From assembly GCF_014897315.1 (NCBI RefSeq), contig NZ_JABUYL010000008.1, positions 118,412 through 182,411 on the forward strand: a stretch of 64,000 nucleotides of DNA, written 5' to 3'. The DNA is from Proteus sp. FME41 (lineage in GTDB: Bacteria; Pseudomonadota; Gammaproteobacteria; Enterobacterales; Enterobacteriaceae). The notes beneath the pieces were generated by a model. The model had not been told where the DNA came from. It saw only the letters and a program-made list of their open reading frames with translations, and made no database searches. Positions 56,814 to 64,000 of the stretch are shown here, piece after piece. The position numbers and the translations under genes are program-made. Every line of letters begins with the position of its first letter. Position 1 is the first letter of the stretch.

Positions 56814-58304
56814 ATGATAAAAGATTATAAGCGTTGGATAGTATTACTTTTGGTCTCTAGCATGCTGTTTCTCATTGTTGTTGATGTAACCGTGCTTTAT
56901 ACCGCATTACCACGTTTAACCCATGACTTAAATGCAAGTGCATCAGAAAAACTGTGGATAATGAATGCTTATCCATTAATTGTTGCTGGCTTATTACCCG
57001 CAGCTGGAATGCTGACAGACAGAATAGGCCATAAAATACTGTTTATTAGTGGGTTACCACTCTTTGCCCTTGCCTCTTTATGCGCTGCATTTTCTCCAAC
57101 AGCAACGACTTTAATTGCATCTCGTGGTTTTTTAGCGGTAGGGGCTGCGATGAGTATGCCAGCCACACTGTCAATCGTGCGCCAAGTCTTTAGTGACTCG
57201 CAAGAGCGCGCCATTGCGATTGGTATTTGGTCTGCAGTTGCCTCTGGGGGCGCGGCTTTAGGGCCTTTAATTGGTGGCATGTTGCTTGAACATTTTTGGT
57301 GGGGTTCTGTCTTCTTAATTAATGTTCCCATTGTGCTTCTTGTATTACCGTTTTCTATTTGGCTTATTCCTAAGTTTTCAGGGCATGGTGATCATAAAAT
57401 TGATTATTTAAGTTCAGTGCTTATTTTAGTGGGTTTGATCAGCGCTATTTATGCTTTAAAAGAACTAGGCAAACCTTATACACAGTGGAGTGAGGTAGCT
57501 CTTGCCTTGGTTATTGCGGCCATTTTTTTAACGATATTTACCCAGCGTCAACGAAAACAAACTCACCCAATGGTTGATTTTGGATTATTTAAAAACCGCT
57601 TTTTTAGTATCGGTATTTTAATGGCTATCCTTTCGATGGTGATCATTGTGGGTATTGAGTTACTGCTTAGTCAGCGCTTACAGCTTGTTGCTGGATTTAC
57701 CCCCTTAAATGCAGCATTAGTCATTTTACCTATCCCTATTGGCTCAGTATTAGCATCCCCTTTAGCGGGCTATTTTTTAACACGGTTAGGTGAAGTTCGA
57801 TTAATTATTGCCGGATTTACGCTCACTTTAGTGGGAAATCTGTGGTTAATTGCCGTTTATCAAACAACCTCTCCAGTGGCGTTAATCGGTAGCTTATTCT
57901 TAATCGGCTTTGGTCTAGGACTTATTTTTACCACGGCATCGACATCCATTATGTTGAGTGTGGCTGATAAGCAAGCGGGAATGGCGGCGTCAATTGAAGA
58001 TGTCGCTTATGAGCTAGGCAGTGTGATTGGCGTGACCTTTATGGGCAGTTTAATGAGTACGGTATACACCTTAAAACTTGCACTACCAGACTCATTAGCT
58101 ATCAATGATGCAGTCTATGACAGTTTAGATGAAGCCCTTATTGTGGCAGAAAAATTACCCAATGACGTGGCTTCTCTTGTAGTATCTCAAGCAAATTTAG
58201 CTTTTGAAAATGCCTTTTTCGTGGTGTTAGTTGCCACCGCAATTATTACGGCGTTAAGTCTTTTTATATTGCCATTTATATTACGCAATAAGCGTTTATA
58301 TTAA
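56814..58304 (+). CDS. smvA: SmvA-like MFS multidrug efflux protein (DHA2)
   Basis: The 496-residue protein has 14 predicted membrane segments, as in the DHA2 (QacA) family. The motif-D-type DVTVLYTALP in helix 1 contains the aspartate that senses cationic drugs in QacA-type pumps. Motif A is GMLTDRIGHKILF, and motif C-type GIWSAVASGGAALGPLIGGMLLE is present. The length equals that of SmvA. It exports quaternary amines and methyl viologen in relatives. smvR lies divergent. Confidence 0.85.
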   Translation: MIKDYKRWIVLLLVSSMLFLIVVDVTVLYTALPRLTHDLNASASEKLWIMNAYPLIVAGLLPAAGMLTDRIGHKILFISGLPLFALASLCAAFSPTATTLIASRGFLAVGAAMSMPATLSIVRQVFSDSQERAIAIGIWSAVASGGAALGPLIGGMLLEHFWWGSVFLINVPIVLLVLPFSIWLIPKFSGHGDHKIDYLSSVLILVGLISAIYALKELGKPYTQWSEVALALVIAAIFLTIFTQRQRKQTHPMVDFGLFKNRFFSIGILMAILSMVIIVGIELLLSQRLQLVAGFTPLNAALVILPIPIGSVLASPLAGYFLTRLGEVRLIIAGFTLTLVGNLWLIAVYQTTSPVALIGSLFLIGFGLGLIFTTASTSIMLSVADKQAGMAASIEDVAYELGSVIGVTFMGSLMSTVYTLKLALPDSLAINDAVYDSLDEALIVAEKLPNDVASLVVSQANLAFENAFFVVLVATAIITALSLFILPFILRNKRLY

Positions 58305-58312
58305 TTTTAAGT

Positions 58313-58357
58313 GATACCTTTCCAGACTGATGTATTTTATCGTGCTGAAAAGGTATC
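58313..58357. terminator. Hairpin between convergent smvA and the TolC-like gene
   Basis: GATACCTTT-C-CAG (58313-58325) pairs with CTG-A-AAAGGTATC (58345-58357) across 19 nt with one mismatch. There is no T run. Confidence 0.5.
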
Positions 58358-58364
58358 GCGAGTA

Positions 58365-59828
58365 TCAATTTGAAATATTTAAAACTCGATTAATTTCTCC
58401 AGAGACTAATAAACAATCTAAACTTTGTAAGTTTGTCTCAATAACATTATTAATATATTCAATGTTAGATTGATGAATATCTCCCTCAGCGTTCAATACA
58501 TCAATTAAAGGCCTTGTTCCTAAACTTTTGTATTGTAATAAATAAAGATCTCTCGTTTTTTCTGCTGTTTGTATTTTTTCTTTTTGTGAATTCATCATAG
58601 ATAAATTACCCGTTACTTGAGATAACGCGACATTTAATTGCTGCTTTGTATTAATCGATATTGTTTCATATTGATACTGACTAGCGAGTAATTCATTAGC
58701 TGCTTGGGACATTTTTGAATATTTACTTCCCCCTTCAAACAGAGGGATATCCACGTTAAGTTTAATCTCTCTTCTATCAGGATCATAATCCATATTATCA
58801 TTTTTATTGATATTTGTTCGATAATTTCCTTCCAAATAAATTGTTGGGAAATTATCTAATCGCGTATATTCCATATTTTTCTTTGCAAGTTCATGATCAT
58901 ATTTAGCAAGTAACATATCGATTGATTCTGCTCCATGATCTGCATATTGATAGCAAACATTAGAAAGATGAGTATCCGTAATTAAAGGAATTTGAGAATA
59001 GCTCACCGCATTATTTGTGTAATTCTGCAATAATGCATTCCAGCGCGCTTGCTGTGTTTTATAGCTATAAAGTAATGCTTGTGCTGAAACAAGTTTATTT
59101 TTACTTTGTACATAGTCAGCTTGTGTAGAGGCTCCTAATGAAGAACGACTCATCGCTAATTGCTCTATCTCACTAAAACCTTCCACTTGCAATTGAGCAA
59201 TATTCACTAAATTATTATAAAGAGAAGTATAAAAGTAAGCTTGTGAGACTTGATAAATCAGATCTTGCTGACTTTTTAAAGAAACTATTTTTTCTCGGGC
59301 AAAAGAAATTTCTGCAGAATCCACTCTTGTAGACGTTTTCCCAAAATCATACACCATTTGTCTGACGGTAAAACGAACATCTGAACCTTTATTATTATTT
59401 CCATACCGATCCTTATTTTCATAGAGCTTATTATCCATTCCTACGCTGACTTGTGGAAAATAATCTGCTCGTGATCCATCAATCATATCTTGAGCTGCTC
59501 TCGCTAAGTATTCACTACTTCTTAATGATGGGTGCCAATTTAACGCTAATCCCACCACAGATGACAGTGACTGTTTTTCAATACTTGTTCCCGTTTCTTG
59601 CATTGACTGTAATACATTAGGTTGAGCATCAGCAACGCTCATTGATTTTGTAATACCCTGAGATAAAAAGCGTTTAGGGGATTCTACGTCCTTATGGATA
59701 TCCACAATATCTAGAGTAAAAGAGTTAACTGGTTCAGTTTGTAATGTTGCGTTTGCGTGTTGTATACCACTGCCACCTAATAACAAAATTGACCCTATTA
59801 GTAAAACAGTATGTTTGATTTTTTTCAT
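58365..59828 (-). CDS. TolC-family outer membrane channel of a T1SS (LapE-type)
   Basis: The 487-residue precursor has a signal peptide (MKKIKHTVLLIGSILLLGGSGIQHANA) and the repeated OEP layout of TolC-type channels. Two OEP repeats are visible: LNWHPSLRSSEYLARAAQDMIDGSRADYFPQVSVGM and, later, NFPTIYLEGNYRTN with DIPLFEGGSKYSKMSQAANELLAS (short parts only needed: HPSLRSSE, DIPLFEGG). The N-terminal 85 residues before the first repeat are an extra segment. It is the last gene of the secretion operon, 12 bp after the HlyD gene. Confidence 0.9.
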   Translation of the reverse strand: MKKIKHTVLLIGSILLLGGSGIQHANATLQTEPVNSFTLDIVDIHKDVESPKRFLSQGITKSMSVADAQPNVLQSMQETGTSIEKQSLSSVVGLALNWHPSLRSSEYLARAAQDMIDGSRADYFPQVSVGMDNKLYENKDRYGNNNKGSDVRFTVRQMVYDFGKTSTRVDSAEISFAREKIVSLKSQQDLIYQVSQAYFYTSLYNNLVNIAQLQVEGFSEIEQLAMSRSSLGASTQADYVQSKNKLVSAQALLYSYKTQQARWNALLQNYTNNAVSYSQIPLITDTHLSNVCYQYADHGAESIDMLLAKYDHELAKKNMEYTRLDNFPTIYLEGNYRTNINKNDNMDYDPDRREIKLNVDIPLFEGGSKYSKMSQAANELLASQYQYETISINTKQQLNVALSQVTGNLSMMNSQKEKIQTAEKTRDLYLLQYKSLGTRPLIDVLNAEGDIHQSNIEYINNVIETNLQSLDCLLVSGEINRVLNISN

Positions 59829-59840
59829 TTTATTAACCTA

Positions 59841-61241
59841 TTACCGTTCTCTTAATGCTTCATTAATTTTATTAAATGGCTTAATTAAATACTGTAATAC
59901 TGTTTTACTGCCTGTTGTTATTTCGACGGATGCAATCATTCCCGGAGTAATAGAAAATGATTTTCCCGCCTTATTCACTAAATAATCTTTATCAGTTTTG
60001 ACGTATATCTTGTAATACGTCACATCACTTTTAACTTCATCTTTCACCGTATCCGGTGAAATAACACTGACCGTTCCCTCTAATCCGCCATAAATAGCAT
60101 AATCATAAGCCGTTATTTTGACTTTGGCTTGTTGCCCTGGATGAATAAAAGCAATATCTTTTGGCGATATTTTAGCTTCAATAATTAATGTATCTTCCAA
60201 AGGAACAATATCCATCAAAATACCATTTGGAGGAACCACACCACCAATTGTTGAATTTTGAATATTCTTCACAATACCTTTAACAGGCGATGTAATAGTT
60301 GTTTTTTGTACAAAGTCTTGTCGCCCCTTAATTAAAGGCGCCAAGCTATCTATTTCAGCCATTACTTTCGCCAGTTCTTGTCGCGCAGTAACATAAAAAT
60401 CTGAAGTGTATTCTTGTATTTTACTTTCTAAATCAATCAATTCCTTTTCTAATCTTAATACTTCGACGGTACTACTAGCACCTTGGCGAGCAAGCTCTTT
60501 ATTAATATTTAATTGTTGACGAATAATGTGCTTACTCTTTTGCAAATTAGCGAGTGTTTGAGTAAGTTTTTGTTTGCGTGATAAATAAAGCTTATTTTCA
60601 TAATTAATTAATTCAGTTTGTGTTTGTAATTCCTCAGGAAAAACCAAGTTAGCTATTTTATGTTGATCAACTTCTGCTTTTAATCGAATAGACGTTGCTA
60701 AAGCCGTATTATATTTCGCCTGTGATTCTTCTAGGCTTGATGCTGTTCTTGTCGAATCTAATGTCGCTAACGTTTGTCCAACTTGAACAATATCTCCCTC
60801 TCTCACAAAAATATTAGTCACAATCCCACCATCTAGAGATTGAATAAGTTGCTCTTTAGAGCTTGGAATGATTTTCCCGTTTCCCTTTGTCACCTCGGCA
60901 ACTTCAGCAAAATAAGCCCAAATCACCATAATAAATAAAAAAGAAAAGATAGCCATGATGATACGATTTGCTTTACTGGCTTTAGTATCATCAATTAAAC
61001 CAAATTCAGCCGCATCACCAATACTGTCTTCAATAAGATAGAGATCTTTATCTTTTTTATTCGTAATATAACGATAATCAGCAATAATATTTTTTATTCG
61101 TTTAAAAAATCCTATTTTTTCTTCTTGGTTCTGTTGTATTCCTTGATTGTGTTGTTGGTTTAAACTTTCTAATTCTTTCACCAACTTATTCATCTCATCA
61201 GGAGATACTGCATTCGATGCGTTATTTTTTTTATTTTTCAT
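59841..61241 (-). CDS. HlyD-family membrane fusion protein of a T1SS (LapC-type)
   Basis: The adaptor linking the ABC exporter to the outer-membrane channel, 466 residues. A cytosolic N-terminal part of about 90 residues precedes one membrane helix (IIMAIFSFLFIMVIWAYFA). Then come the lipoyl-like half (GKIIPSSKEQLIQSLDGGIVTNIFVREGDIV), a long periplasmic coiled coil, and the second half with TITSPVKGIVKNI. The start overlaps the ABC stop by 11 bp. LapC of adhesin systems has the same form. Confidence 0.93.
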   Translation of the reverse strand: MKNKKNNASNAVSPDEMNKLVKELESLNQQHNQGIQQNQEEKIGFFKRIKNIIADYRYITNKKDKDLYLIEDSIGDAAEFGLIDDTKASKANRIIMAIFSFLFIMVIWAYFAEVAEVTKGNGKIIPSSKEQLIQSLDGGIVTNIFVREGDIVQVGQTLATLDSTRTASSLEESQAKYNTALATSIRLKAEVDQHKIANLVFPEELQTQTELINYENKLYLSRKQKLTQTLANLQKSKHIIRQQLNINKELARQGASSTVEVLRLEKELIDLESKIQEYTSDFYVTARQELAKVMAEIDSLAPLIKGRQDFVQKTTITSPVKGIVKNIQNSTIGGVVPPNGILMDIVPLEDTLIIEAKISPKDIAFIHPGQQAKVKITAYDYAIYGGLEGTVSVISPDTVKDEVKSDVTYYKIYVKTDKDYLVNKAGKSFSITPGMIASVEITTGSKTVLQYLIKPFNKINEALRER

Positions 61242-63372
61242 CTGTTACTCCTGAAAGCATTTTTAATGCAACCGCTTTGGGTTTATCAAGTACAATTTTG
61301 CCATCCGAAACAACAATAATACGATCCACAAGTTCTAATAATTTTTTTCTATGCGTGGTAATAATAAATGTTTTTCCAAGAGCCGTTTTTTCAATATTCT
61401 TAATAAAATTAGCTTCAGTAATATCATCGAGAGATGCGGTTGGCTCATCCAATAGTAAAGTCGTTGGTTTTTTCAATAATAAACGGCTTAATAACAATGA
61501 CTGTTTTTGTCCTCCTGAAATACCAACACCACCTTCTTGAATAATATAATTAATCCCTTCTGGTAATTTATTTATAAATTCAGCGGCACCTGTTTCTTCA
61601 AGAACTTGATAAATTTCTTCATCGGTGGCTAATGGATTTCCTAATGTCACATTATCTCGTACAGTACCGTAAAATAATTTGGCATTTTGGCTTAAATAGC
61701 CCACATCTCTACGTAAATCTGAAGGATCCAATGTATTTAATTCGATATTATCTAGTGTTATTGTTCCTTCTTGATATTCCATCTTACTAAAAAGTGCCGA
61801 AAGCAAAGAGGATTTACCCGCACCATTACGGCCTATAATCGCGATTTTCTCACCCGGTTTAATTTCTAATTTATTTATATATATCGCATAATTTGGGCTA
61901 TTTTGATTAAATTTAAAACCAATGTTTTCTAATTTATAATGACCTTTAATAAAAGGTAAATGAACTTTTTTAATAGACGTAGGATGGTCAACGGGTAATT
62001 CCATAATAGACGTTAACCCTTTTATTGATACCTTAGTTTGTTGCCAACGCGTAATGATATTCGCCATTTGAGAAATAGGCCCCATCATTCGAGAACTTAA
62101 TATAGAAGACGCGACAAGTGCCCCTGTGGAAAGCTCACCACTGATCACTAAAGGGGTTCCCATACAAATCACCCCTACAAACACACTGTTTTGAATAAAA
62201 TAAGCCATACTGCTTAATTTATGTGTTAGATGTTTTAGCTTTAAGCTGGCTTCAGCACTCGTTTTTGTATAATGGATCCACTGCTGTTGAAAACGATACT
62301 CTGCTTGCATGGCTTTTATATCATCAAGCCCTTGAACTGATTCAACAATCATGCCACTACGTAACGTGCTTTCCCTCATTGCTTCGTTGGCAAGCACAAA
62401 CAATTTTTTCTGTGCTAATAGCCCAGGCGTTATCATTAAGAAAAAACCCGCTAATGGAATGACGCAAATAATTCCGCCAATCATATAAATAATAAAGAGA
62501 AAAAAGAGAAAGAAAGGTAAATCTGCAATAGCAGCGACGGTACTAGACGTCATCATTTCTCTAATTTGTTCAAGATCGCGCAACTGAGAAATAAAAGAGC
62601 CAGTAGAGGGTGGGCGATGACTGTCTTTTATCCTTAAAGAATGCCCATAAACACGATCTGACATACGCAAATCAGCTTTTTTTCCTAATAAATCAATCAC
62701 TCCATAACGCAACATTTTAAGAATATAATCAAAAACAAAAGCAATTAATACGCCTACAACCAAAACAAACATCGTTGAATAAGATTGTGATGGAATAATC
62801 CTATCATAGGTTTGCATAGAATAAGTGATCCCTGCCAAACCCAAGACATTAATAATAAATGTTGCCATAATGACATATTTATAAGGAGAAACATCCCTTA
62901 ATAAAATACGCCATAGCCAATGTTTTTCTGTGGGTTTAATATATAAATCCACTCTTGGATCAGGTCTGTCAACCATTGGTCTAAAAATAACAATTCGTTT
63001 TATATTTTCTTTTAGCGTATCTATATCAACATCAACAGCTAGGCCATAATCACCGCTGAATAATATTGTCGCGTTATTACCTTTTATATTTTGAACTATC
63101 CCCACTCTGCCATCATGACTTTCAACAACAACAGGTAGCGACCAAACATTAAATTTAAATTTTTTGCTGTCTATAAATTTAGCAACTAAACAACACTGTC
63201 TAGCTAATAATTTAATTACATCATCATAAGAAATATTATTCTCATACCATTTAGCCGTGATATTGATATTTTCTGGTGAAAAATCTAATCGGTAATGATT
63301 GGCTATATTTATAATCGCTTCTTTATAATTTTCTAAATAGCAATGAGCGTTATTATTTTCACTGTTTTCCAT
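61231..63372 (-). CDS. T1SS ABC exporter (LapB-type)
   Basis: The 713-residue exporter has three parts. An N-terminal C39-like domain (1-130) has no catalytic cysteine in the normal place, as in RTX exporters that do not cleave their cargo. A membrane part follows (about 150-430), then the nucleotide-binding domain with Walker A GRNGAGKSS, signature ISGGQKQSLLLSR, Walker B LLLDEPTASLDD and ITTHR. The length fits LapB (718). The gene lies between the adhesin and HlyD genes, so its cargo should be that adhesin. Confidence 0.94.
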   Translation of the reverse strand: MENSENNNAHCYLENYKEAIINIANHYRLDFSPENINITAKWYENNISYDDVIKLLARQCCLVAKFIDSKKFKFNVWSLPVVVESHDGRVGIVQNIKGNNATILFSGDYGLAVDVDIDTLKENIKRIVIFRPMVDRPDPRVDLYIKPTEKHWLWRILLRDVSPYKYVIMATFIINVLGLAGITYSMQTYDRIIPSQSYSTMFVLVVGVLIAFVFDYILKMLRYGVIDLLGKKADLRMSDRVYGHSLRIKDSHRPPSTGSFISQLRDLEQIREMMTSSTVAAIADLPFFLFFLFIIYMIGGIICVIPLAGFFLMITPGLLAQKKLFVLANEAMRESTLRSGMIVESVQGLDDIKAMQAEYRFQQQWIHYTKTSAEASLKLKHLTHKLSSMAYFIQNSVFVGVICMGTPLVISGELSTGALVASSILSSRMMGPISQMANIITRWQQTKVSIKGLTSIMELPVDHPTSIKKVHLPFIKGHYKLENIGFKFNQNSPNYAIYINKLEIKPGEKIAIIGRNGAGKSSLLSALFSKMEYQEGTITLDNIELNTLDPSDLRRDVGYLSQNAKLFYGTVRDNVTLGNPLATDEEIYQVLEETGAAEFINKLPEGINYIIQEGGVGISGGQKQSLLLSRLLLKKPTTLLLDEPTASLDDITEANFIKNIEKTALGKTFIITTHRKKLLELVDRIIVVSDGKIVLDKPKAVALKMLSGVTDEK

Positions 63373-63390
63373 AATAATACCTTAATATGG

Positions 63391-63426
63391 GAAAAACATC
63401 CTCATGCCGTATTGGCACGAGGATGT
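63391..63426 (-). terminator. Terminator between the adhesin and its secretion genes
   Basis: ACATCCTCATGCC (63396-63408) and GGCACGAGGATGT (63414-63426) form a 13-bp stem with one mismatch and a 5-nt loop. On the minus strand it is followed by TTTTT. It lies between the adhesin stop and the exporter start. Confidence 0.88.
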
Positions 63427-63452
63427 TAATTATTTATTTTATTTTTATAGAT

Positions 63453-64000
63453 TTAGATATTATGAGTTGTCCCCATATCTTCCTCTGTTATTAGTGTTGC
63501 AACCTGATGAGATTCAATATTCCCATCATGTATCGTTTCACTAACAAAAAGTGGAGACTGAATTGCCTGTTCTGTTTCTTGAGAAGCGGGAACAATATTA
63601 TCAATATTAATATTGGCCTGACTTGCATCCGTTAACAATTCACTTAATTCAGGTAACTCAACATTATCTTGTTGTTCATTCGATATTGTTTCTGAGGCTT
63701 CACCTAATTGAAGTAATGCCGCGATATCAAGGTTATTTGATTCTCCATCAACATCAGTATCGGTATCAACATCAGTGTCTGTATCGGTATCTACATCAGT
63801 GTCTGTGTCGGTATCTACATCAGTATCTGTGTCTACATCAGTATCTGTGTCGGTATCTACATCAGTGTCTGTGTCGGTATCTACATCAGTATCTGTGTCG
63901 GTATCTACATCAGTATCTGTGTCGGTATCTGTGTCGGTATCAACGTCAGTATCTGTGTCGGTATCTACATCAGTATCTGTGTCGGTATCTACATCAGTAT
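63453..64000 (-). CDS. C-terminal end of a giant T1SS adhesin (partial)
   Basis: The frame ending at 63453-63455 (TAA) stays open to the window edge; the 5' part is missing. The visible 181 residues are a long Asp-Thr/Val repeat, then GESNNLDIAALLQLGEASE, a Glu/Gln-rich part with ELPELSELLTDASQ, and an end reading ITEEDMGTTHNI. The LDIAALLQL stretch resembles the LDLSDLL element near the C-terminal secretion signal of LapA/BapA-type proteins, but the long tail after it is unusual. A LapBCE-type secretion system follows directly. It is a strong candidate for a large biofilm adhesin. Confidence 0.82.
   Translation of the reverse strand, partial: TDVDTDTDTDVDTDTDTDVDTDTDTDTDTDVDTDTDTDVDTDTDTDVDTDTDTDVDTDTDVDTDTDTDVDTDTDTDVDTDTDVDGESNNLDIAALLQLGEASETISNEQQDNVELPELSELLTDASQANINIDNIVPASQETEQAIQSPLFVSETIHDGNIESHQVATLITEEDMGTTHNI
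63747..64000 (-). repeat. Asp-Thr-Asp-Val coding repeat in the adhesin
   Basis: The 254 bp up to the edge consist of near-identical 24-bp units (each two to four 6-bp steps), encoding alternating Asp and Thr with a Val every eight residues (DTDTDVDT). The frame is kept throughout. Third-position variation is small, which suggests recent expansion. Confidence 0.93.

Noticed and set aside
58365..63372. Idea of a haemolysin (hly) operon
   Set aside because: No acyltransferase gene or RTX toxin is seen, and the neighbouring cargo is a repeat-rich adhesin, so a Lap-type system fits better.
63747..64000. Regular short repeats that could suggest a CRISPR array
   Set aside because: Units are contiguous with no unique spacers and keep one open frame encoding Asp-Thr repeats, so it is a coding repeat.

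Overview
The window looks like chromosomal DNA of an enteric gammaproteobacterium of the Morganellaceae, most likely Proteus. This is an inference from the AT-rich base use, the housekeeping genes in enterobacterial form (feoBC, bioH, gntX, nfuA, glpEGR, metF), a complete chb operon, an smvAR pair and a SrfABC cluster. No rRNA, tRNA, insertion sequence or CRISPR array was seen.

Layout. (1) 1-11.8 kb is core metabolism: ferrous iron uptake (feoB, feoC, perhaps the last codons of feoA), an OsmC-family protein, bioH divergent from gntX, nfuA, then glpE-glpG-glpR and glpD all on the plus strand. The glpD promoter carries a near-consensus GlpR operator. yeaO, metF with a MetJ box array and a DUF4291 gene follow. 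(2) 12.0-21.4 kb is one long minus-strand catabolic operon: FGGY kinase, FucI-like isomerase, DHDPS/NAL-family lyase, cytoplasmic BNR (sialidase-fold) hydrolase, tripartite tricarboxylate transporter TctC-TctB-TctA, and a LacI regulator. The genes read as a route for importing and splitting an unknown carboxylated glycoside. (3) 21.9-28.2 kb holds a small secreted four-cysteine protein and a minus-strand methyltransferase-nikABCDE operon. (4) 28.6-45.6 kb is a 17-kb plus-strand SrfABC cluster: a VWA protein sharing the SrfA N-terminal module, SrfA, SrfB (actin-like ATPase), SrfC (dynamin-like P-loop protein), a TM/TPR-like protein, a periplasmic VWA protein, an ABC ATPase and FtsX-type permease, a periplasmic FGE-fold protein lacking the catalytic cysteine motif, and two coiled-coil lipoproteins. 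The second half resembles the TagT-TagS-TagR-TagQ and PpkA-VWA sensory module of type VI secretion, but no secretion gene is present. This is the best candidate for an incompletely described envelope-spanning system. An Ail/OmpX-like barrel follows it. (5) 46.6-52.0 kb is the chbBCARFG chitobiose operon. (6) 52.4-56.1 kb is a Fur-box-preceded siderophore ABC importer. (7) 56.2-58.3 kb is smvR-smvA, a TetR-controlled MFS cation efflux pair. (8) 58.4-64.0 kb is a LapBCE-type type I secretion system transcribed after the C-terminal end of a giant adhesin whose visible end is an Asp-Thr/Val repeat running off the window.

Start codons were moved from the longest ORF where a Shine-Dalgarno sequence, signal peptide or family alignment required it (gntX, glpG, yeaO, tctB, tctC, the lyase, the kinase, srfA, the ABC ATPase, the FGE protein, chbA, chbB, smvR and others). 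All functional statements come from reading motifs and from memory of the families; no database search was run.
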